A stretch of 64,000 bases of DNA. It comes from Victivallis lenta (lineage in GTDB: Bacteria > Verrucomicrobiota > Lentisphaeria > Victivallales > Victivallaceae). Below, one piece after another: positions 1 through 8,263 of this stretch. The stretch is taken from positions 186,001-250,000 of the forward strand of contig NZ_VUNS01000002.1 in NCBI RefSeq assembly GCF_009695545.1, written 5' to 3'. The first letter of the stretch is position 1. Every line of letters begins with the position of its first letter. The position numbers and the translations under genes were made by a program. The notes below the pieces were generated by a model that was not told the DNA's origin, made no database searches, and saw nothing but the letters and a program-made list of their open reading frames with translations.

Positions 1-1
1 T

Positions 2-844
2 TTCCCGTATGTGGTCCGCTGCGTCTCCGAGATCATGAGCTCGAACGGTTCGACCTCGATGGCTTCGGTCTGCGGCGCGACGCTTGCGCTGATGGACGCC
101 GGCGTTCCGATCACCGCTCCGGTGGCCGGCATCAGCTGCGGCCTTGTGACCGGCAAGGACGGAAAGCGGCTTCTGCTGACCGACATCATCGGCGCCGAGG
201 ACCATTTCGGCGATATGGACTTCAAGGTCTGCGGCACGCGCGACGGCATCACGGGCTTCCAGCTCGACCTGAAGCTGCCGGGCATTCCGATCGACCTGCT
301 CTGCGAGGGGATGGAACGCAACCGCATCGCGCGGCTGAAGATTCTCGATGTGATGGAGGCCTGCATCCCGGCGCCGCGAGCGGACATCTCGCCGCGCGCT
401 CCGCGCCTCGAAGTGGTCAAGATCAATCCGGACAAGATCGGCGCGCTCATCGGCCCCGGCGGTAAAAACATCCGTTCGATCACCGAAGAGACCGGCACGT
501 CGATCGATATCGACGACGACGGCACCGTCAAGATCATGGCTCCGGATAAAGAGCACCTCGAAGCCGCCAAACTGCGGATTTCGGGCTGCACGGCGGAGCC
601 GGAGATCGGCAAGATCTACCGCGGCAAGGTTGTGACCGTGCGCGATTTCGGTGCTTTCGTCGAAATCCTGCCGGGCGTGGAAGGACTGCTGCACATCTCC
701 GCCCTGGCGGATTACCGGGTCAACAAGGTCACCGATATCTGCAACGAAGGCGACTACGTCTCGGTGAAGGTGCTCGACATCGATCCGTCGAACGGCAAGA
801 TCAGCCTGTCGCGGAAAGCCGCGCTGAAGGAGATGGGCGAGTAA
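2..844 (+). CDS. pnp: Polyribonucleotide nucleotidyltransferase (PNPase), 3' part
   Basis: PNPase degrades RNA 3' to 5' by phosphorolysis in the cytoplasm. The gene enters from the left edge, so the N-terminal core is missing; the frame is open from base 2. The visible part begins in the second RNase PH-like core ([17 protein letters not shown], then [19 protein letters not shown]), continues into a KH domain at about 415-545 ([14 protein letters not shown]) and ends in an S1 RNA-binding domain at about 600-830 ([20 protein letters not shown]). This is the normal C-terminal architecture and the gene stops shortly after the S1 domain. A strong intrinsic terminator follows. In many bacteria pnp lies downstream of nusA-infB-rbfA-truB-rpsO; here that cluster sits at the other end of the window, so the two are separated. 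Confidence 0.97.
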   Translation, partial: FPYVVRCVSEIMSSNGSTSMASVCGATLALMDAGVPITAPVAGISCGLVTGKDGKRLLLTDIIGAEDHFGDMDFKVCGTRDGITGFQLDLKLPGIPIDLLCEGMERNRIARLKILDVMEACIPAPRADISPRAPRLEVVKINPDKIGALIGPGGKNIRSITEETGTSIDIDDDGTVKIMAPDKEHLEAAKLRISGCTAEPEIGKIYRGKVVTVRDFGAFVEILPGVEGLLHISALADYRVNKVTDICNEGDYVSVKVLDIDPSNGKISLSRKAALKEMGE

Positions 845-870
845 TCCCCGTTCCGGACACGATATCCCGA

Positions 871-902
871 CGCTGCCGGTTTTCCCCGGCAGCGTTTTTT
901 TT
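871..902 (+). terminator. Intrinsic terminator of pnp
   Basis: A perfect 9-bp stem (871-879 with 886-894, CGCTGCCGG/CCGGCAGCG) with a 6-nt loop is followed by eight T residues. It lies 27 bp after the pnp stop codon. Confidence 0.9.
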
Positions 903-1030
903 GCATCTTCTTCCGCCCCACTTCATCGTGAACGGGAGTCGAAGGGAGCTCCGCGGCTCAGTTGTCCGTCCGGAACGCGATTCTGCGCCGGAGAACACGC
1001 CGACGCCGTAAGCCGGATGCGGCGGCCACA

Positions 1031-1062
1031 AAAAAACGGGGCGGAATTCCGCCCCGTTTTTT
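1031..1062. terminator. Symmetrical terminator hairpin
   Basis: A perfect inverted repeat with A6 on the left, a GGGGCGGAATTCCGCCCC core and T6 on the right. It can act in both directions. It sits 14 bp beyond the stop of the minus-strand pseudopilin gene, so its main role is probably to end that transcript and to block read-through from the pnp side. Confidence 0.85.
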
Positions 1063-1075
1063 CCGTTTGCCCGGC

Positions 1076-1753
1076 TCAGAAGAAGTTGTTGACAAAACTC
1101 CAGGTATTGCTGTCGTTCCAGCGCATTTCGACATCCGCCTTGCTCATGGATTCGACATGGCCGTCATAGAATCCGACATTCAATCCGTTGCTGTGGCGGT
1201 AGGCGCGGCGTCCGGACCCCAGCGCCGCGGCATCCTCGCCGAGATAGGCGTTGGTGCCATAGACGATCCAGTCAAGCGCATCCATCCAGCTGGCGGACGA
1301 ACTCGGCTTCTTGAAGCGCGTAAGTTTGTATGCATACTTTTCCCAGTTGTTCGCCTCGAGGCCGCTGTAGGTCAAACCGTAGGAGTACATCGCATTTCTC
1401 GCTCCTTCCGGGGCAATCACGGCAAACGAGTTCGGGCAGAGCAGCCCGACCGGCAGCGTGATATCCTTGGACTTGATGCTGCCTTCGCTCTCCGGCTCCG
1501 TCGACGCTCCGATGAGCCCGCGGAAGGCGGTCTTCATGTACCACTGCGGGTTCCCGGGGGGAATCCAGTAATCATCGTTGTTCGATGCATACAGCTGCGC
1601 CGCCTGATTGTACTGCTTGAGCACACCGGTGCAGGTGATGCGCTTGGCGGTATTCCGCGCCTGATTCAGCGCGGGCAGAAGCATCGAGGCCAGAATCGCG
1701 ATGATCGCGATCACGACCAGAAGCTCGATCAGGGTAAATGCTTTCTTGTTCAT
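1076..1753 (-). CDS. Type II secretion/type IV pilin-like pseudopilin with H-X9-DG motif
   Basis: A 225-residue prepilin-like protein. The start at 1753 is chosen because GGAGG lies 6 nt upstream and the class III prepilin signal then begins at once: [24 protein letters not shown], with the conserved Phe and Glu5 and one hydrophobic helix. Such proteins are cut by a prepilin peptidase and assembled at the inner membrane. The rest is variable except for a C-terminal H-X9-DG motif ([16 protein letters not shown]), known from the prepilin-type processing-associated H-X9-DG family of PVC bacteria. Unlike the three other pseudopilins here it has no adjacent regulator or glycosidase. It stands alone between a consensus promoter and a terminator. 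The function beyond membrane insertion or pseudopilus assembly is unknown. Confidence 0.93.
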   Translation of the reverse strand: MNKKAFTLIELLVVIAIIAILASMLLPALNQARNTAKRITCTGVLKQYNQAAQLYASNNDDYWIPPGNPQWYMKTAFRGLIGASTEPESEGSIKSKDITLPVGLLCPNSFAVIAPEGARNAMYSYGLTYSGLEANNWEKYAYKLTRFKKPSSSASWMDALDWIVYGTNAYLGEDAAALGSGRRAYRHSNGLNVGFYDGHVESMSKADVEMRWNDSNTWSFVNNFF

Positions 1754-1891
1754 CGTCGTCCTCCATCCCATAATGATCATATACGCTGGTTTTGCGGCAA
1801 CCCGGGGAATTAACAAGTTAACTTGCTTTTCAATATCTCCCGGCGGTGACTCTGTCAAGGCTGAAATCCTCACCACGGTTCTCCATAGATA

Positions 1892-1920
1892 ATTATACTA
1901 TAAGAAAACGGAATTGTCAA
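1892..1920 (-). promoter_or_regulatory. Consensus sigma-70-type promoter for the pseudopilin gene
   Basis: On the minus strand TTGACA (1920-1915), a 17-nt spacer and TATAAT (1897-1892) match the consensus at every hexamer position. It lies about 140 nt upstream of the ATG at 1753, leaving a long 5' leader. Confidence 0.8.
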
Positions 1921-1939
1921 TAGATCGCCGGAAAATTTG

Positions 1940-1967
1940 TTGACATTCTGAAAAAAACAGTTATATT
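1940..1967 (+). promoter_or_regulatory. Promoter of the DUF134-NifX gene
   Basis: TTGACA (1940-1945), a 16-nt spacer and TATATT (1962-1967); the overlapping TATTAT (1964-1969) gives an 18-nt spacer. It is divergent from the pseudopilin promoter, with 19 bp between the two -35 boxes. Confidence 0.7.
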
Positions 1968-1968
1968 A

Positions 1969-1982
1969 TGTGCATATGCACA
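1969..1982. promoter_or_regulatory. Perfect 14-bp palindrome, probable operator
   Basis: TGTGCATATGCACA is a perfect inverted repeat placed directly after the -10 box and 15 bp before the ATG of the DUF134-NifX gene. A dimeric repressor bound here would block transcription initiation. The encoded protein has a predicted helix-turn-helix, so autoregulation is the simplest idea, but the binding protein is not known. Confidence 0.6.
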
Positions 1983-1997
1983 CTAAAGGAGACATCC

Positions 1998-2786
1998 ATG
2001 CCGCGCAATCCCAAATGCCGTAAAATCTGCCTGAGCCCGTCCTGCCGGATATTTCAGGGGGCTTCCGGCCAGGCCGCCGTCGAACTCCGGCTGGATGAAC
2101 TTGAGGCGCTCCGGCTGGTCGACCTGGAGGAGTTCGACCAGGCGAAGGCGGCGCAGCATATGGAGATCTCGCGCGGCACGCTCCAGCGGCTGCTCTACGC
2201 GGCGCACCGCCGGGTCGCGCTGGCCCTGACCACCGGGCGGAGCATCGCAATCGCGGAGAACGGAAACGCCGTTCCCGCTCCGGGATGCCGCAGCTTTTCC
2301 ACCTGTCGCTTCTGCTGCCGTTCGAGCGAAACGGCGGCCAAACTTAAAACCCAAGGAGAAACCATGATTATCGCAGTCACCTGTGAAAACGACAATGTGT
2401 TCCAGCACTTCGGGCACACGCCGTCCTTCGCCCTCTTCACCGTCGAAGAGAACCGGCTGACCGGCCGCACCGACCTCCCGACCGGAGAGAGCGGCCACGG
2501 CGCGCTCGCCGGACTCCTGAAAGAGCATAATGTCGATGTGCTGATCTGCGGCGGCATCGGCGGCGGCGCCCAGCAGGCGCTGGCCGAGTGCGGCATCAAA
2601 CTCGTCGGCGGCGTCCGGGGAGACGTCACCGAAGCGGTCGGCGACTATCTGGCCGGCACGCTCGAAGCCAACCCGAACTTCAGCTGCAATCATCACCATG
2701 AACACGGTGAAGGCCACAGCTGCGGCGGCCACGGCCATCATCACGGTGAAGGCCGCAGCTGCGGCGGCCATTGCGGCAATCACTGA
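1998..2786 (+). CDS. DUF134 DNA-binding domain fused to NifX/NifB-type cofactor-binding domain with His/Cys-rich tail
   Basis: A 262-residue fusion. Residues 1 to about 100 (PRNPKCRKICLSP, then RLDELEALRLVDLE and QAKAAQHMEISRGTLQRLL) fit the DUF134 family, predicted DNA-binding proteins with an HTH. Residues 123 to about 230 (MIIAVTCENDNVFQHFGHTP, then DVLICGGIGGGAQQAL) match the dinitrogenase iron-molybdenum cofactor (NifX/NifB C-terminal) fold. The last 30 residues are rich in His, Cys and Gly (HHHEHGEGHSCGGHGHHH) and probably bind metal. The start at 1998 has AAAGGAG 6 nt upstream. A second start is likely: ATG at 2364 is in frame and preceded by AAGGAG at about 7 nt, so the gene may also yield a free cofactor/metal-binding protein. 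No other nitrogenase genes are near; metal handling or redox sensing is more likely than nitrogen fixation. Confidence 0.85.
   Translation: MPRNPKCRKICLSPSCRIFQGASGQAAVELRLDELEALRLVDLEEFDQAKAAQHMEISRGTLQRLLYAAHRRVALALTTGRSIAIAENGNAVPAPGCRSFSTCRFCCRSSETAAKLKTQGETMIIAVTCENDNVFQHFGHTPSFALFTVEENRLTGRTDLPTGESGHGALAGLLKEHNVDVLICGGIGGGAQQALAECGIKLVGGVRGDVTEAVGDYLAGTLEANPNFSCNHHHEHGEGHSCGGHGHHHGEGRSCGGHCGNH
2353..2366 (+). promoter_or_regulatory. Internal ribosome binding site and in-frame start codon
   Basis: AAGGAG followed after about 7 nt by ATG (2364-2366), in frame with the upstream ORF (codon 123) and exactly at the first residue of the NifX-like domain (MIIAVTCENDN). It looks like a retained start from an ancestral two-gene arrangement. 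Confidence 0.6.
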
Positions 2787-2804
2787 TCGCCGCTCTGCCG
2801 ATGC

Positions 2805-2837
2805 CGCCTCCCGCGAACCTTTTCCGGGAGGCGTTTT
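2805..2837 (+). terminator. Terminator of the DUF134-NifX gene
   Basis: Perfect 9-bp stem CGCCTCCCG (2805-2813) with CGGGAGGCG (2825-2833), an 11-nt loop, then TTTT. Confidence 0.75.
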
Positions 2838-2843
2838 CATGAC

Positions 2844-2879
2844 AAAAAAACGGCCCTCCCGCAAAAAGGAGGACCGTTT
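2844..2879 (-). terminator. Terminator of the aldolase gene
   Basis: On the minus strand a 12-bp stem with one mismatch (AAACGGTCCTCC with GGAGGGCCGTTT) ends in a run of seven T. It lies 24 bp past the aldolase stop. Confidence 0.75.
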
Positions 2880-2903
2880 CTTCCTGTAAATTCCCGAAAG
2901 AAC

Positions 2904-3884
2904 TTATTTATCGTAAGCGTGGCCGGCCGAGCCGAGCACTTCGACGTTCTTGCGCTTGTAGAGCTCCTTCAGGGCCGTACGGGCCGGGCCGAGGTACTTG
3001 CGCGGGTCGAATTCCGCCGGCTTCTCGTTGAAGACCTTGCGGATCGCGGCGGTCATCGCCAGACGGCCGTCGGAGTCGATGTTGATCTTGCAGACTGCCG
3101 ACTTCGAAGCGGCGCGGAGCTGGTCTTCGCCGATGCCGATCGCGTCCTTCAGCTTGCCGCCGTTCTCGTTGATGATCTTGACCAGATCCTGCGGAACGCT
3201 TGAGGAGCCGTGCAGCACGATCGGGAAGCCCGGAATGCGCTTTTCGATCTCGGCGAGGATGTCGAGACGGATCTTCGGATCGTCGCCCGGCTTGAACTTG
3301 TAGGCGCCGTGGCTGGTGCCGATCGCGATCGCAAGGGAGTCGACGCCGGTGCGCTTGACGAAGTCTTCGACCTCTTCCGGCTGCGTGTAGGTGTGGTGTT
3401 CGGCCTTCACGTCATCTTCGACGCCGGCCAGGACGCCGAGCTCGCCTTCGACGGTCACATCGAACTTATGGGCGTATTCGACCACCTTGCGGGTCTCGGC
3501 GACGTTCTCTTCATACGGCAGGTGCGAGCCGTCGATCATGACCGACGAGAACCCCATGTCGATGCAGCTCTTGCAGGTCTCGAAATCCGGGCCGTGGTCG
3601 AGATGCAGGCAGATCGGAATCCCCTTGCCGCCGGAGATCTCCTTGGCATACTCGACGGCGCCCTGCGCGAGATAGCGCAGCAGCGTCTGGTTCGCGTACT
3701 CGCGGGCGCCCTTCGAAACCTGAAGAATCACCGGGGATTCGGTCTCGACGCAGGCCTGGATGATCGCCTGGAGCTGTTCCATGTTGTTGAAGTTGTACGC
3801 CGGAATCGCGTAGTGACCTTTCATCGCCTTGGCGAACATCTCTCTGGTGTTCACGAGGCCGAGATCTTTGTAGCTGACCGCCAT
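2904..3884 (-). CDS. fba: Class II fructose-bisphosphate aldolase
   Basis: A 326-residue zinc-dependent aldolase that splits fructose-1,6-bisphosphate into dihydroxyacetone phosphate and glyceraldehyde-3-phosphate. Family signatures visible: YAIPAYNFNNMEQ at the N-terminus, the LHLDHG block with catalytic Asp and Zn-binding His, VEGELGVLAGVEDD, the GTSHGAYKF Zn-ligand region and VLHGSSSVP, which with the later NIDSD segment binds the phosphates. Length is normal. The ATG at 3884 has AAGGAG upstream. The gene is monocistronic: it ends at its own terminator and is divergent from the sialate esterase-like gene. Housekeeping glycolysis/gluconeogenesis. Confidence 0.96.
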   Translation of the reverse strand: MAVSYKDLGLVNTREMFAKAMKGHYAIPAYNFNNMEQLQAIIQACVETESPVILQVSKGAREYANQTLLRYLAQGAVEYAKEISGGKGIPICLHLDHGPDFETCKSCIDMGFSSVMIDGSHLPYEENVAETRKVVEYAHKFDVTVEGELGVLAGVEDDVKAEHHTYTQPEEVEDFVKRTGVDSLAIAIGTSHGAYKFKPGDDPKIRLDILAEIEKRIPGFPIVLHGSSSVPQDLVKIINENGGKLKDAIGIGEDQLRAASKSAVCKINIDSDGRLAMTAAIRKVFNEKPAEFDPRKYLGPARTALKELYKRKNVEVLGSAGHAYDK

Positions 3885-4036
3885 AAGAAGACTCCTTCGT
3901 TGTTGTGAATTTCCACCGAATGATTTCGGTATTCAGCCTGAGGATATAACTTAACTTGCCTTGCCGCAAAATGCAAGGCCGCCCCCGGAAAAAAGCAGGG
4001 CAAATTCAAAAACTCCTTCAATTTTCGTCCCGGCAA

Positions 4037-4065
4037 TTGCAAATTGCGGAACTCGGGATTATAAT
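4037..4065 (+). promoter_or_regulatory. Promoter for the sialate O-acetylesterase-like gene
   Basis: TTGCAA (4037-4042), a 17-nt spacer and a perfect TATAAT (4060-4065), 43 bp before the ATG at 4109. Confidence 0.65.
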
Positions 4066-4108
4066 AAATCCATCCACTCACGTCACAAACGAAAGGGAGT
4101 TCAACAAA

Positions 4109-6226
4109 ATGCTCAGAAGGATCCCGATCCTGGCGGCGTTCGCCGTCGCGCTGCTCCTCGCCGCCTGCACGGCGGTCAGGCCGGAGAAGATGGCGGCGAA
4201 CTATTCGGTACACAAAATCTACGGCGACTACATGGTCCTGCAGCGTGAAAAGCCGATCCGGATCAGCGGGCATGCCGCTCCCGGCGAATCGGTGCTGGTC
4301 GGCATCGGCGGCAACAGCGTTTTCGCCACCGCCGGCGACGACGGCGAGTGGGCGGCCGTGCTGCCCGCCATGGAGGCCGGCGGCCCCTACCTGGTCAGCG
4401 TCACCGGCGCACCGGGCAGCGAACCGGTCATCTTCAAGGATGTGCTGATCGGCGACGTCTGGCTCGCGAGCGGGCAGTCGAATATGGAGATGCCGGTTTA
4501 CAGCAAGGGCAGGCACTGGTCCACGCTGAACGGCAAAGAAGAGGCGGCGCAGGCGACCTACCCGAACATCCGCCTCTACAACGCGACCTCGAAAAAATAT
4601 GTCTCCCCCGGCAAGGTCCAGCATGAGGTCGTCGGGCCCGGCTGGCAGCTCTGCACTCCCGAAACCGCGGCGCCGTTCAGCGCGGTCGCCTTTTATTTCG
4701 GTCGCGAGCTGAACAAGGACCTGAACGTTCCGATCGGCCTCATCAGCGCGAGCTGGGGCGGCACGGCCATCGAGCCGTGGATCAGCTATGATGCCTACAA
4801 ACGCGCCGGCCGCGTCCGTGAGCTCATGAAGATCGAGGGTCTCGGCAAGACCAGCGCCGAGCTCGAAGCGAAATACAAAGCCGAGCAGGAGAAGGCCCGC
4901 AAGAAGTTCTCCGAGTGGGAAAAGCGCTTCTACTCGACCTACGCGAAGGAGACGGCGGCCGCCGCCGGCTGGAAGAATCCGGATCTCGACGATTCGTCCT
5001 GGACCAAAGTTGAATCGACCCGCAACTCGTTCCCCGAAGGCATCGACGGCGTCGCCTGGTACCGCCGGACGGTCGATATCCCGGCTGCCTGGGCCGGCAA
5101 AGAGCTGGTCCTTTCGCTCGGCGCCGTCGACGACTGCGACGAAACCTTCTTCAACGGCGAAAAGGTCGGCGCGACCGGCTCCGATGTCGAAAGCTACTGG
5201 TCCGTCCCGCGCAAATACAAGGTTCCGGGCAAACTCGTGAAGGCCGGACGCAACGTCATCGCGGTCCGCGTCAGCGACATGTTCATCGACGGCGGCATCC
5301 AGGGCGCCGACGACGAACTCTTCCTCTCACCCGACGGCAAGCAGAAGATCAGTCTCGCGGGAGACTGGAAGCTCAAGCTTGAATTCGCCGCCGACCTCAG
5401 GAAGATCGGCAACCGCCCGGACCCGCTCGCCTACATGAACACGAACGAACGCCACCCGAGCTTCCCGTCCACGCTCTACAACTCCATGATCGCGCCGTGG
5501 ACCGGTTATCCGCTGCGCGGCTTCCTCTGGTACCAGGGCGAGACCAACGCCGGCGCGCCGGAGGATTACCTGAAGCTCCAGCAGCTCCTCATCTCCGACT
5601 GGCGCACGCTGTGGAACGACCCGAAACTGCCGTTCCTCTTCGTCCAGCTCTCCGGCTACGAGAAGCATACGCCCGACAAGCCGCTGCCGGACGATTACTG
5701 GGTGGACCGCAAGCCCGGCAATCCGGTCTGGGCCCCCTTCCGCGAAGCGCAGGCCGCGACGCTCAGGAAGGTGCCTTACACCGGCATGGCGGTCTGCATC
5801 GACGCCGGCAACCACTCCGACATCCACCCGGCCAACAAGCAGGCGGTCGGCTATCGGCTGGCCAAAGAAGCCGAACGCATCAGCTACGGCAGGGACATCG
5901 TTTCCGCCGGGCCGATGTTCAAATCGATGACGGTCAGGGACGGAAAGGCGGTCATCTCCTTCACGAACGTCGGCGCCGGGCTTGAAGCCAAAGGCAGCAG
6001 AGACGGCAAGCTCGGCTGCTTCGCGATCGCCGGCAAAGACGGCAAATTCGTCTGGGCGGACGCAGTCATCGACGGCGACACCGTCGTCGTGAGCTCGCCG
6101 GAAGTCAAGGAGCCGGCTGCCGTCCGCTACGGCTGGGTCAGCTACGCCGGAAACCTGAATTTCTACAACAAAGACGGCTTCCCGGCCTGTCCGTTCCGGA
6201 CCGACATGCCGGATTACGTCAAATAA
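4109..6226 (+). CDS. Sialate O-acetylesterase-like (SASA/SGNH) lipoprotein with inserted beta-sandwich
   Basis: A 705-residue secreted esterase, expected to remove O-acetyl groups from sugars of host or plant glycans. The start at 4109 has AAAGGGAG upstream and begins a lipoprotein signal peptide (MLRRIPILAAFAVALLLAAC, lipobox LAAC). The SGNH signatures of the family are present: WLASGQSNMEM with the nucleophilic Ser near residue 124, SASWGGTAIEPW, the GFLWYQGETNAG block, and the C-terminal DAGNHSDIHP with the catalytic Asp-x-x-His near residue 570. A galactose-binding-like beta-sandwich (about residues 290-410, AWYRRTVDIPAAWAG then AVDDCDETFFNGEKVG) splits the catalytic domain, as in large bacterial family members. 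True substrate (sialic acid or xylan acetyl groups) cannot be told from sequence. Confidence 0.9.
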   Translation: MLRRIPILAAFAVALLLAACTAVRPEKMAANYSVHKIYGDYMVLQREKPIRISGHAAPGESVLVGIGGNSVFATAGDDGEWAAVLPAMEAGGPYLVSVTGAPGSEPVIFKDVLIGDVWLASGQSNMEMPVYSKGRHWSTLNGKEEAAQATYPNIRLYNATSKKYVSPGKVQHEVVGPGWQLCTPETAAPFSAVAFYFGRELNKDLNVPIGLISASWGGTAIEPWISYDAYKRAGRVRELMKIEGLGKTSAELEAKYKAEQEKARKKFSEWEKRFYSTYAKETAAAAGWKNPDLDDSSWTKVESTRNSFPEGIDGVAWYRRTVDIPAAWAGKELVLSLGAVDDCDETFFNGEKVGATGSDVESYWSVPRKYKVPGKLVKAGRNVIAVRVSDMFIDGGIQGADDELFLSPDGKQKISLAGDWKLKLEFAADLRKIGNRPDPLAYMNTNERHPSFPSTLYNSMIAPWTGYPLRGFLWYQGETNAGAPEDYLKLQQLLISDWRTLWNDPKLPFLFVQLSGYEKHTPDKPLPDDYWVDRKPGNPVWAPFREAQAATLRKVPYTGMAVCIDAGNHSDIHPANKQAVGYRLAKEAERISYGRDIVSAGPMFKSMTVRDGKAVISFTNVGAGLEAKGSRDGKLGCFAIAGKDGKFVWADAVIDGDTVVVSSPEVKEPAAVRYGWVSYAGNLNFYNKDGFPACPFRTDMPDYVK

Positions 6227-6240
6227 CCCGGCAACGGAAG

Positions 6241-6263
6241 GGCGGCTCCGGCCGCCTTTTTTT
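6241..6263 (+). terminator. Intrinsic terminator after the SASA esterase gene
   Basis: GGCGGC (6241-6246), tetraloop TCCG, GCCGCC (6251-6256), then seven T. It separates the two esterase genes transcriptionally. Confidence 0.85.
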
Positions 6264-6303
6264 GAGCCCGCATCCAACACTCAAATATAAGGACTGTTCC
6301 GAA

Positions 6304-7269
6304 ATGCTGATCGACAAACCGATCGACGAATTGCGCACCTATCTCGGCAGCTCCCCGCTGCCCGAGGATTTCGACTCGTACTGGGATGAATCGCTGGCCG
6401 AACTGGCCGCGCTGCCGCCCGAGATCGAACTGATTCCATCCGAATTCCAGGCTCCGAATGCGGAGTGCTTCGACCTCTGGTTCACCGGCACCGGCAACGC
6501 CCGGGTCCATGCCAAGCTGCTCCGGCCGGCCGGGGCGACCCGGAAACACCCGGCCGTGGTCCAGTTCCACGGTTACTCCGGCAATTCGGGGGACTGGTGC
6601 GACAAGCTCAATTACGTCTCGGCCGGCTTTACGGTCGCATCGCTCGACGTGCGCGGTCAGGGCGGCCCTTCGCAGGATGTCACGCCGGTCACGGGAACGA
6701 CGCTGCGCGGCCACATCATCCGCGGCGTGGACGACCCCGACCCGAAGAAACTGCTGTTCCGCAACATCTTTCTCGACACCGCCCGGACCGCCCGGATCGT
6801 CATGGCGATGGACGATGTCGACGAAACCCGCGTCGGCGCCATGGGCGGCTCGCAGGGCGGCGGCCTCACCCTCGCCTGCGCCGCGCTCGTGCCGGAGCTG
6901 AACCGCGCTTCCGCGACCTTCCCGTTCCTCTCGGACTACCGCCGGGTCTGGAACATGGATCTCGCCAAGGCCGCCTACGATGAGCTGCAGTACTATTTCC
7001 GCTGGTTCGACCCGACTCATGCGCGGGAGGAGGAGTTCTTCCGCCGTCTCGGCTACATCGACGTCCAGAACCTCGCGCCGCGCATCCGCTGCCGGATCAT
7101 GATGGCGACCGGGCTCATGGATACGGTCTGCCCGCCGTCGACGCAGTTCGCCGCCTTCAACAAGATCACGGCGCCGAAAGAGCACGTGTTCTACCCGGAC
7201 TTCGGCCACGAAGGGCTGCCCGGACACAACGACCGCACGTTCCGGTTCATGACGGACATGCTGAAGTGA
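6304..7269 (+). CDS. Acetylxylan esterase/cephalosporin-C deacetylase family (CE7-type), cytoplasmic
   Basis: A 321-residue alpha/beta hydrolase. Start 6304 is preferred (AAGGA about 11 nt upstream); an upstream GTG at 6262 lies at the end of the terminator. No signal peptide, so it probably deacetylates imported oligosaccharides in the cytoplasm. CE7 hallmarks: DVRGQGG, the nucleophile elbow GGSQGGG (Ser near residue 183), the catalytic Asp in GLMDTVCPPST (about 270) and the His in FGHEG (about 300). Length and motif spacing match the family. The gene ends 7 bp before the carbonic anhydrase start, so those genes are probably co-transcribed, although the functions are unrelated. Confidence 0.9.
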   Translation: MLIDKPIDELRTYLGSSPLPEDFDSYWDESLAELAALPPEIELIPSEFQAPNAECFDLWFTGTGNARVHAKLLRPAGATRKHPAVVQFHGYSGNSGDWCDKLNYVSAGFTVASLDVRGQGGPSQDVTPVTGTTLRGHIIRGVDDPDPKKLLFRNIFLDTARTARIVMAMDDVDETRVGAMGGSQGGGLTLACAALVPELNRASATFPFLSDYRRVWNMDLAKAAYDELQYYFRWFDPTHAREEEFFRRLGYIDVQNLAPRIRCRIMMATGLMDTVCPPSTQFAAFNKITAPKEHVFYPDFGHEGLPGHNDRTFRFMTDMLK

Positions 7270-7276
7270 GAGGAAC

Positions 7277-7945
7277 ATGGAAGAATCCATTCATAAACTG
7301 ATCGAGGGTTTCCGCAGTTTCCACAACACCTGGTTCGCCGGCGACTCCGAATTGTTCGACAAGCTCCGGCACGGACAGCATCCGCGCGCATGCGTGATCT
7401 CCTGTTCCGACTCCCGGGTCGATCCGGCGATTCTGCTCGACACTGACCCGGGCGATCTTTTCGTGATCCGGAACGTGGCGAATCTGGTTCCGCCGTACGA
7501 ACCGGATACGCGCCACCACGGCGTCAGCGCCGCGCTCGAATATGCGGTTACAGAGCTCGGAATCGGGCACCTGATCCTGCTCGGGCACTCCGACTGCGGC
7601 GGCATCAAGGCGCTGATGCGGCGCAGTGCCGAAGAACCGGCCGGGCAGTTTCTCGACCCGTGGCTCGACCTCGCGGAGCCGGCCAAGCTCGCGGTCAACG
7701 CCTCGATGACGGAATCGCCGGAAACGACCCGCTGCCGCGCCTGCGAGGAGGCCTCCCTGATTCTCGGGCTCGAGAATCTGCTGACCTTCCCATGGGTCCG
7801 CGAACGCACCGGCACCGGCAGCCTCACGCTGCATGCGTGGTATTTTCACATGCCGAGCGGGCAGCTGTTCCGGTTCGACCGCGACCGCAACGGCTTTTTC
7901 CGGCTCGACAACAACCTTCTTCACCCAACCGGAGACCAAGAGTGA
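7277..7945 (+). CDS. Beta-class carbonic anhydrase
   Basis: A 222-residue zinc enzyme interconverting CO2 and bicarbonate in the cytoplasm. The zinc ligands of the beta class are visible: Cys in ISCSDSRVDP (about residue 43) with its Asp-Arg dyad, and His and Cys in LLGHSDCGGIKAL (about 103-106). The GDLFVIRNVANLVPP segment is also typical, and the length is normal. The start at 7277 has a weak GAGGAA upstream. Its stop codon overlaps the GTG start of xseB (GTGA), so xseB is translationally coupled to it. Confidence 0.94.
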   Translation: MEESIHKLIEGFRSFHNTWFAGDSELFDKLRHGQHPRACVISCSDSRVDPAILLDTDPGDLFVIRNVANLVPPYEPDTRHHGVSAALEYAVTELGIGHLILLGHSDCGGIKALMRRSAEEPAGQFLDPWLDLAEPAKLAVNASMTESPETTRCRACEEASLILGLENLLTFPWVRERTGTGSLTLHAWYFHMPSGQLFRFDRDRNGFFRLDNNLLHPTGDQE

Positions 7946-8244
7946 GTACTGAATCATCCCGCGAAGAGCTCGAAGCCCTGCCGTTCGAGCAGGCACTTGA
8001 AAAACTGGAAGCCCTGGTCGCCAGAATGGAGACCGGCAAACTGCCGCTCGAAGAGCTTATGCAGAATTTCGAAGCCGGCAGTGAACTGGCGAAAATCTGC
8101 CGGGCCAAGCTCGATACGCTCGAACGCAAAATCGAGCTGCTGACCCGCGACGACGGCGACCGGGGGAGCTGGACCGACTTCGAAGCCGAAGTCCCCTCCC
8201 CGACCCGGAACGCGCCGCAGGACGACGAAGGGATGCCGTTCTGA
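7942..8244 (+). CDS. xseB: Exodeoxyribonuclease VII small subunit
   Basis: A 100-residue protein; the XseB core (LPFEQALEKLEALVARMETG then LPLEELMQNFEAGSELAKIC and LDTLERKIELL) is a two-helix coiled unit that binds XseA to form exonuclease VII, which degrades single-stranded DNA. The start is GTG at 7942, overlapping the carbonic anhydrase stop as GTGA, with GGAG 7 nt upstream (7931-7934). It has an acidic C-terminal tail beyond the usual domain. The large subunit gene xseA is not in this window. Confidence 0.92.
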   Translation: MSTESSREELEALPFEQALEKLEALVARMETGKLPLEELMQNFEAGSELAKICRAKLDTLERKIELLTRDDGDRGSWTDFEAEVPSPTRNAPQDDEGMPF

Positions 8245-8263
8245 GGAGCGCTCACGCTCCCGG

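Noticed and set aside
1998-2786. Nitrogen fixation locus suggested by the NifX-like domain
   Set aside because: No nifHDK, nifB or other nif gene is present, and this domain is common in non-fixing anaerobes.
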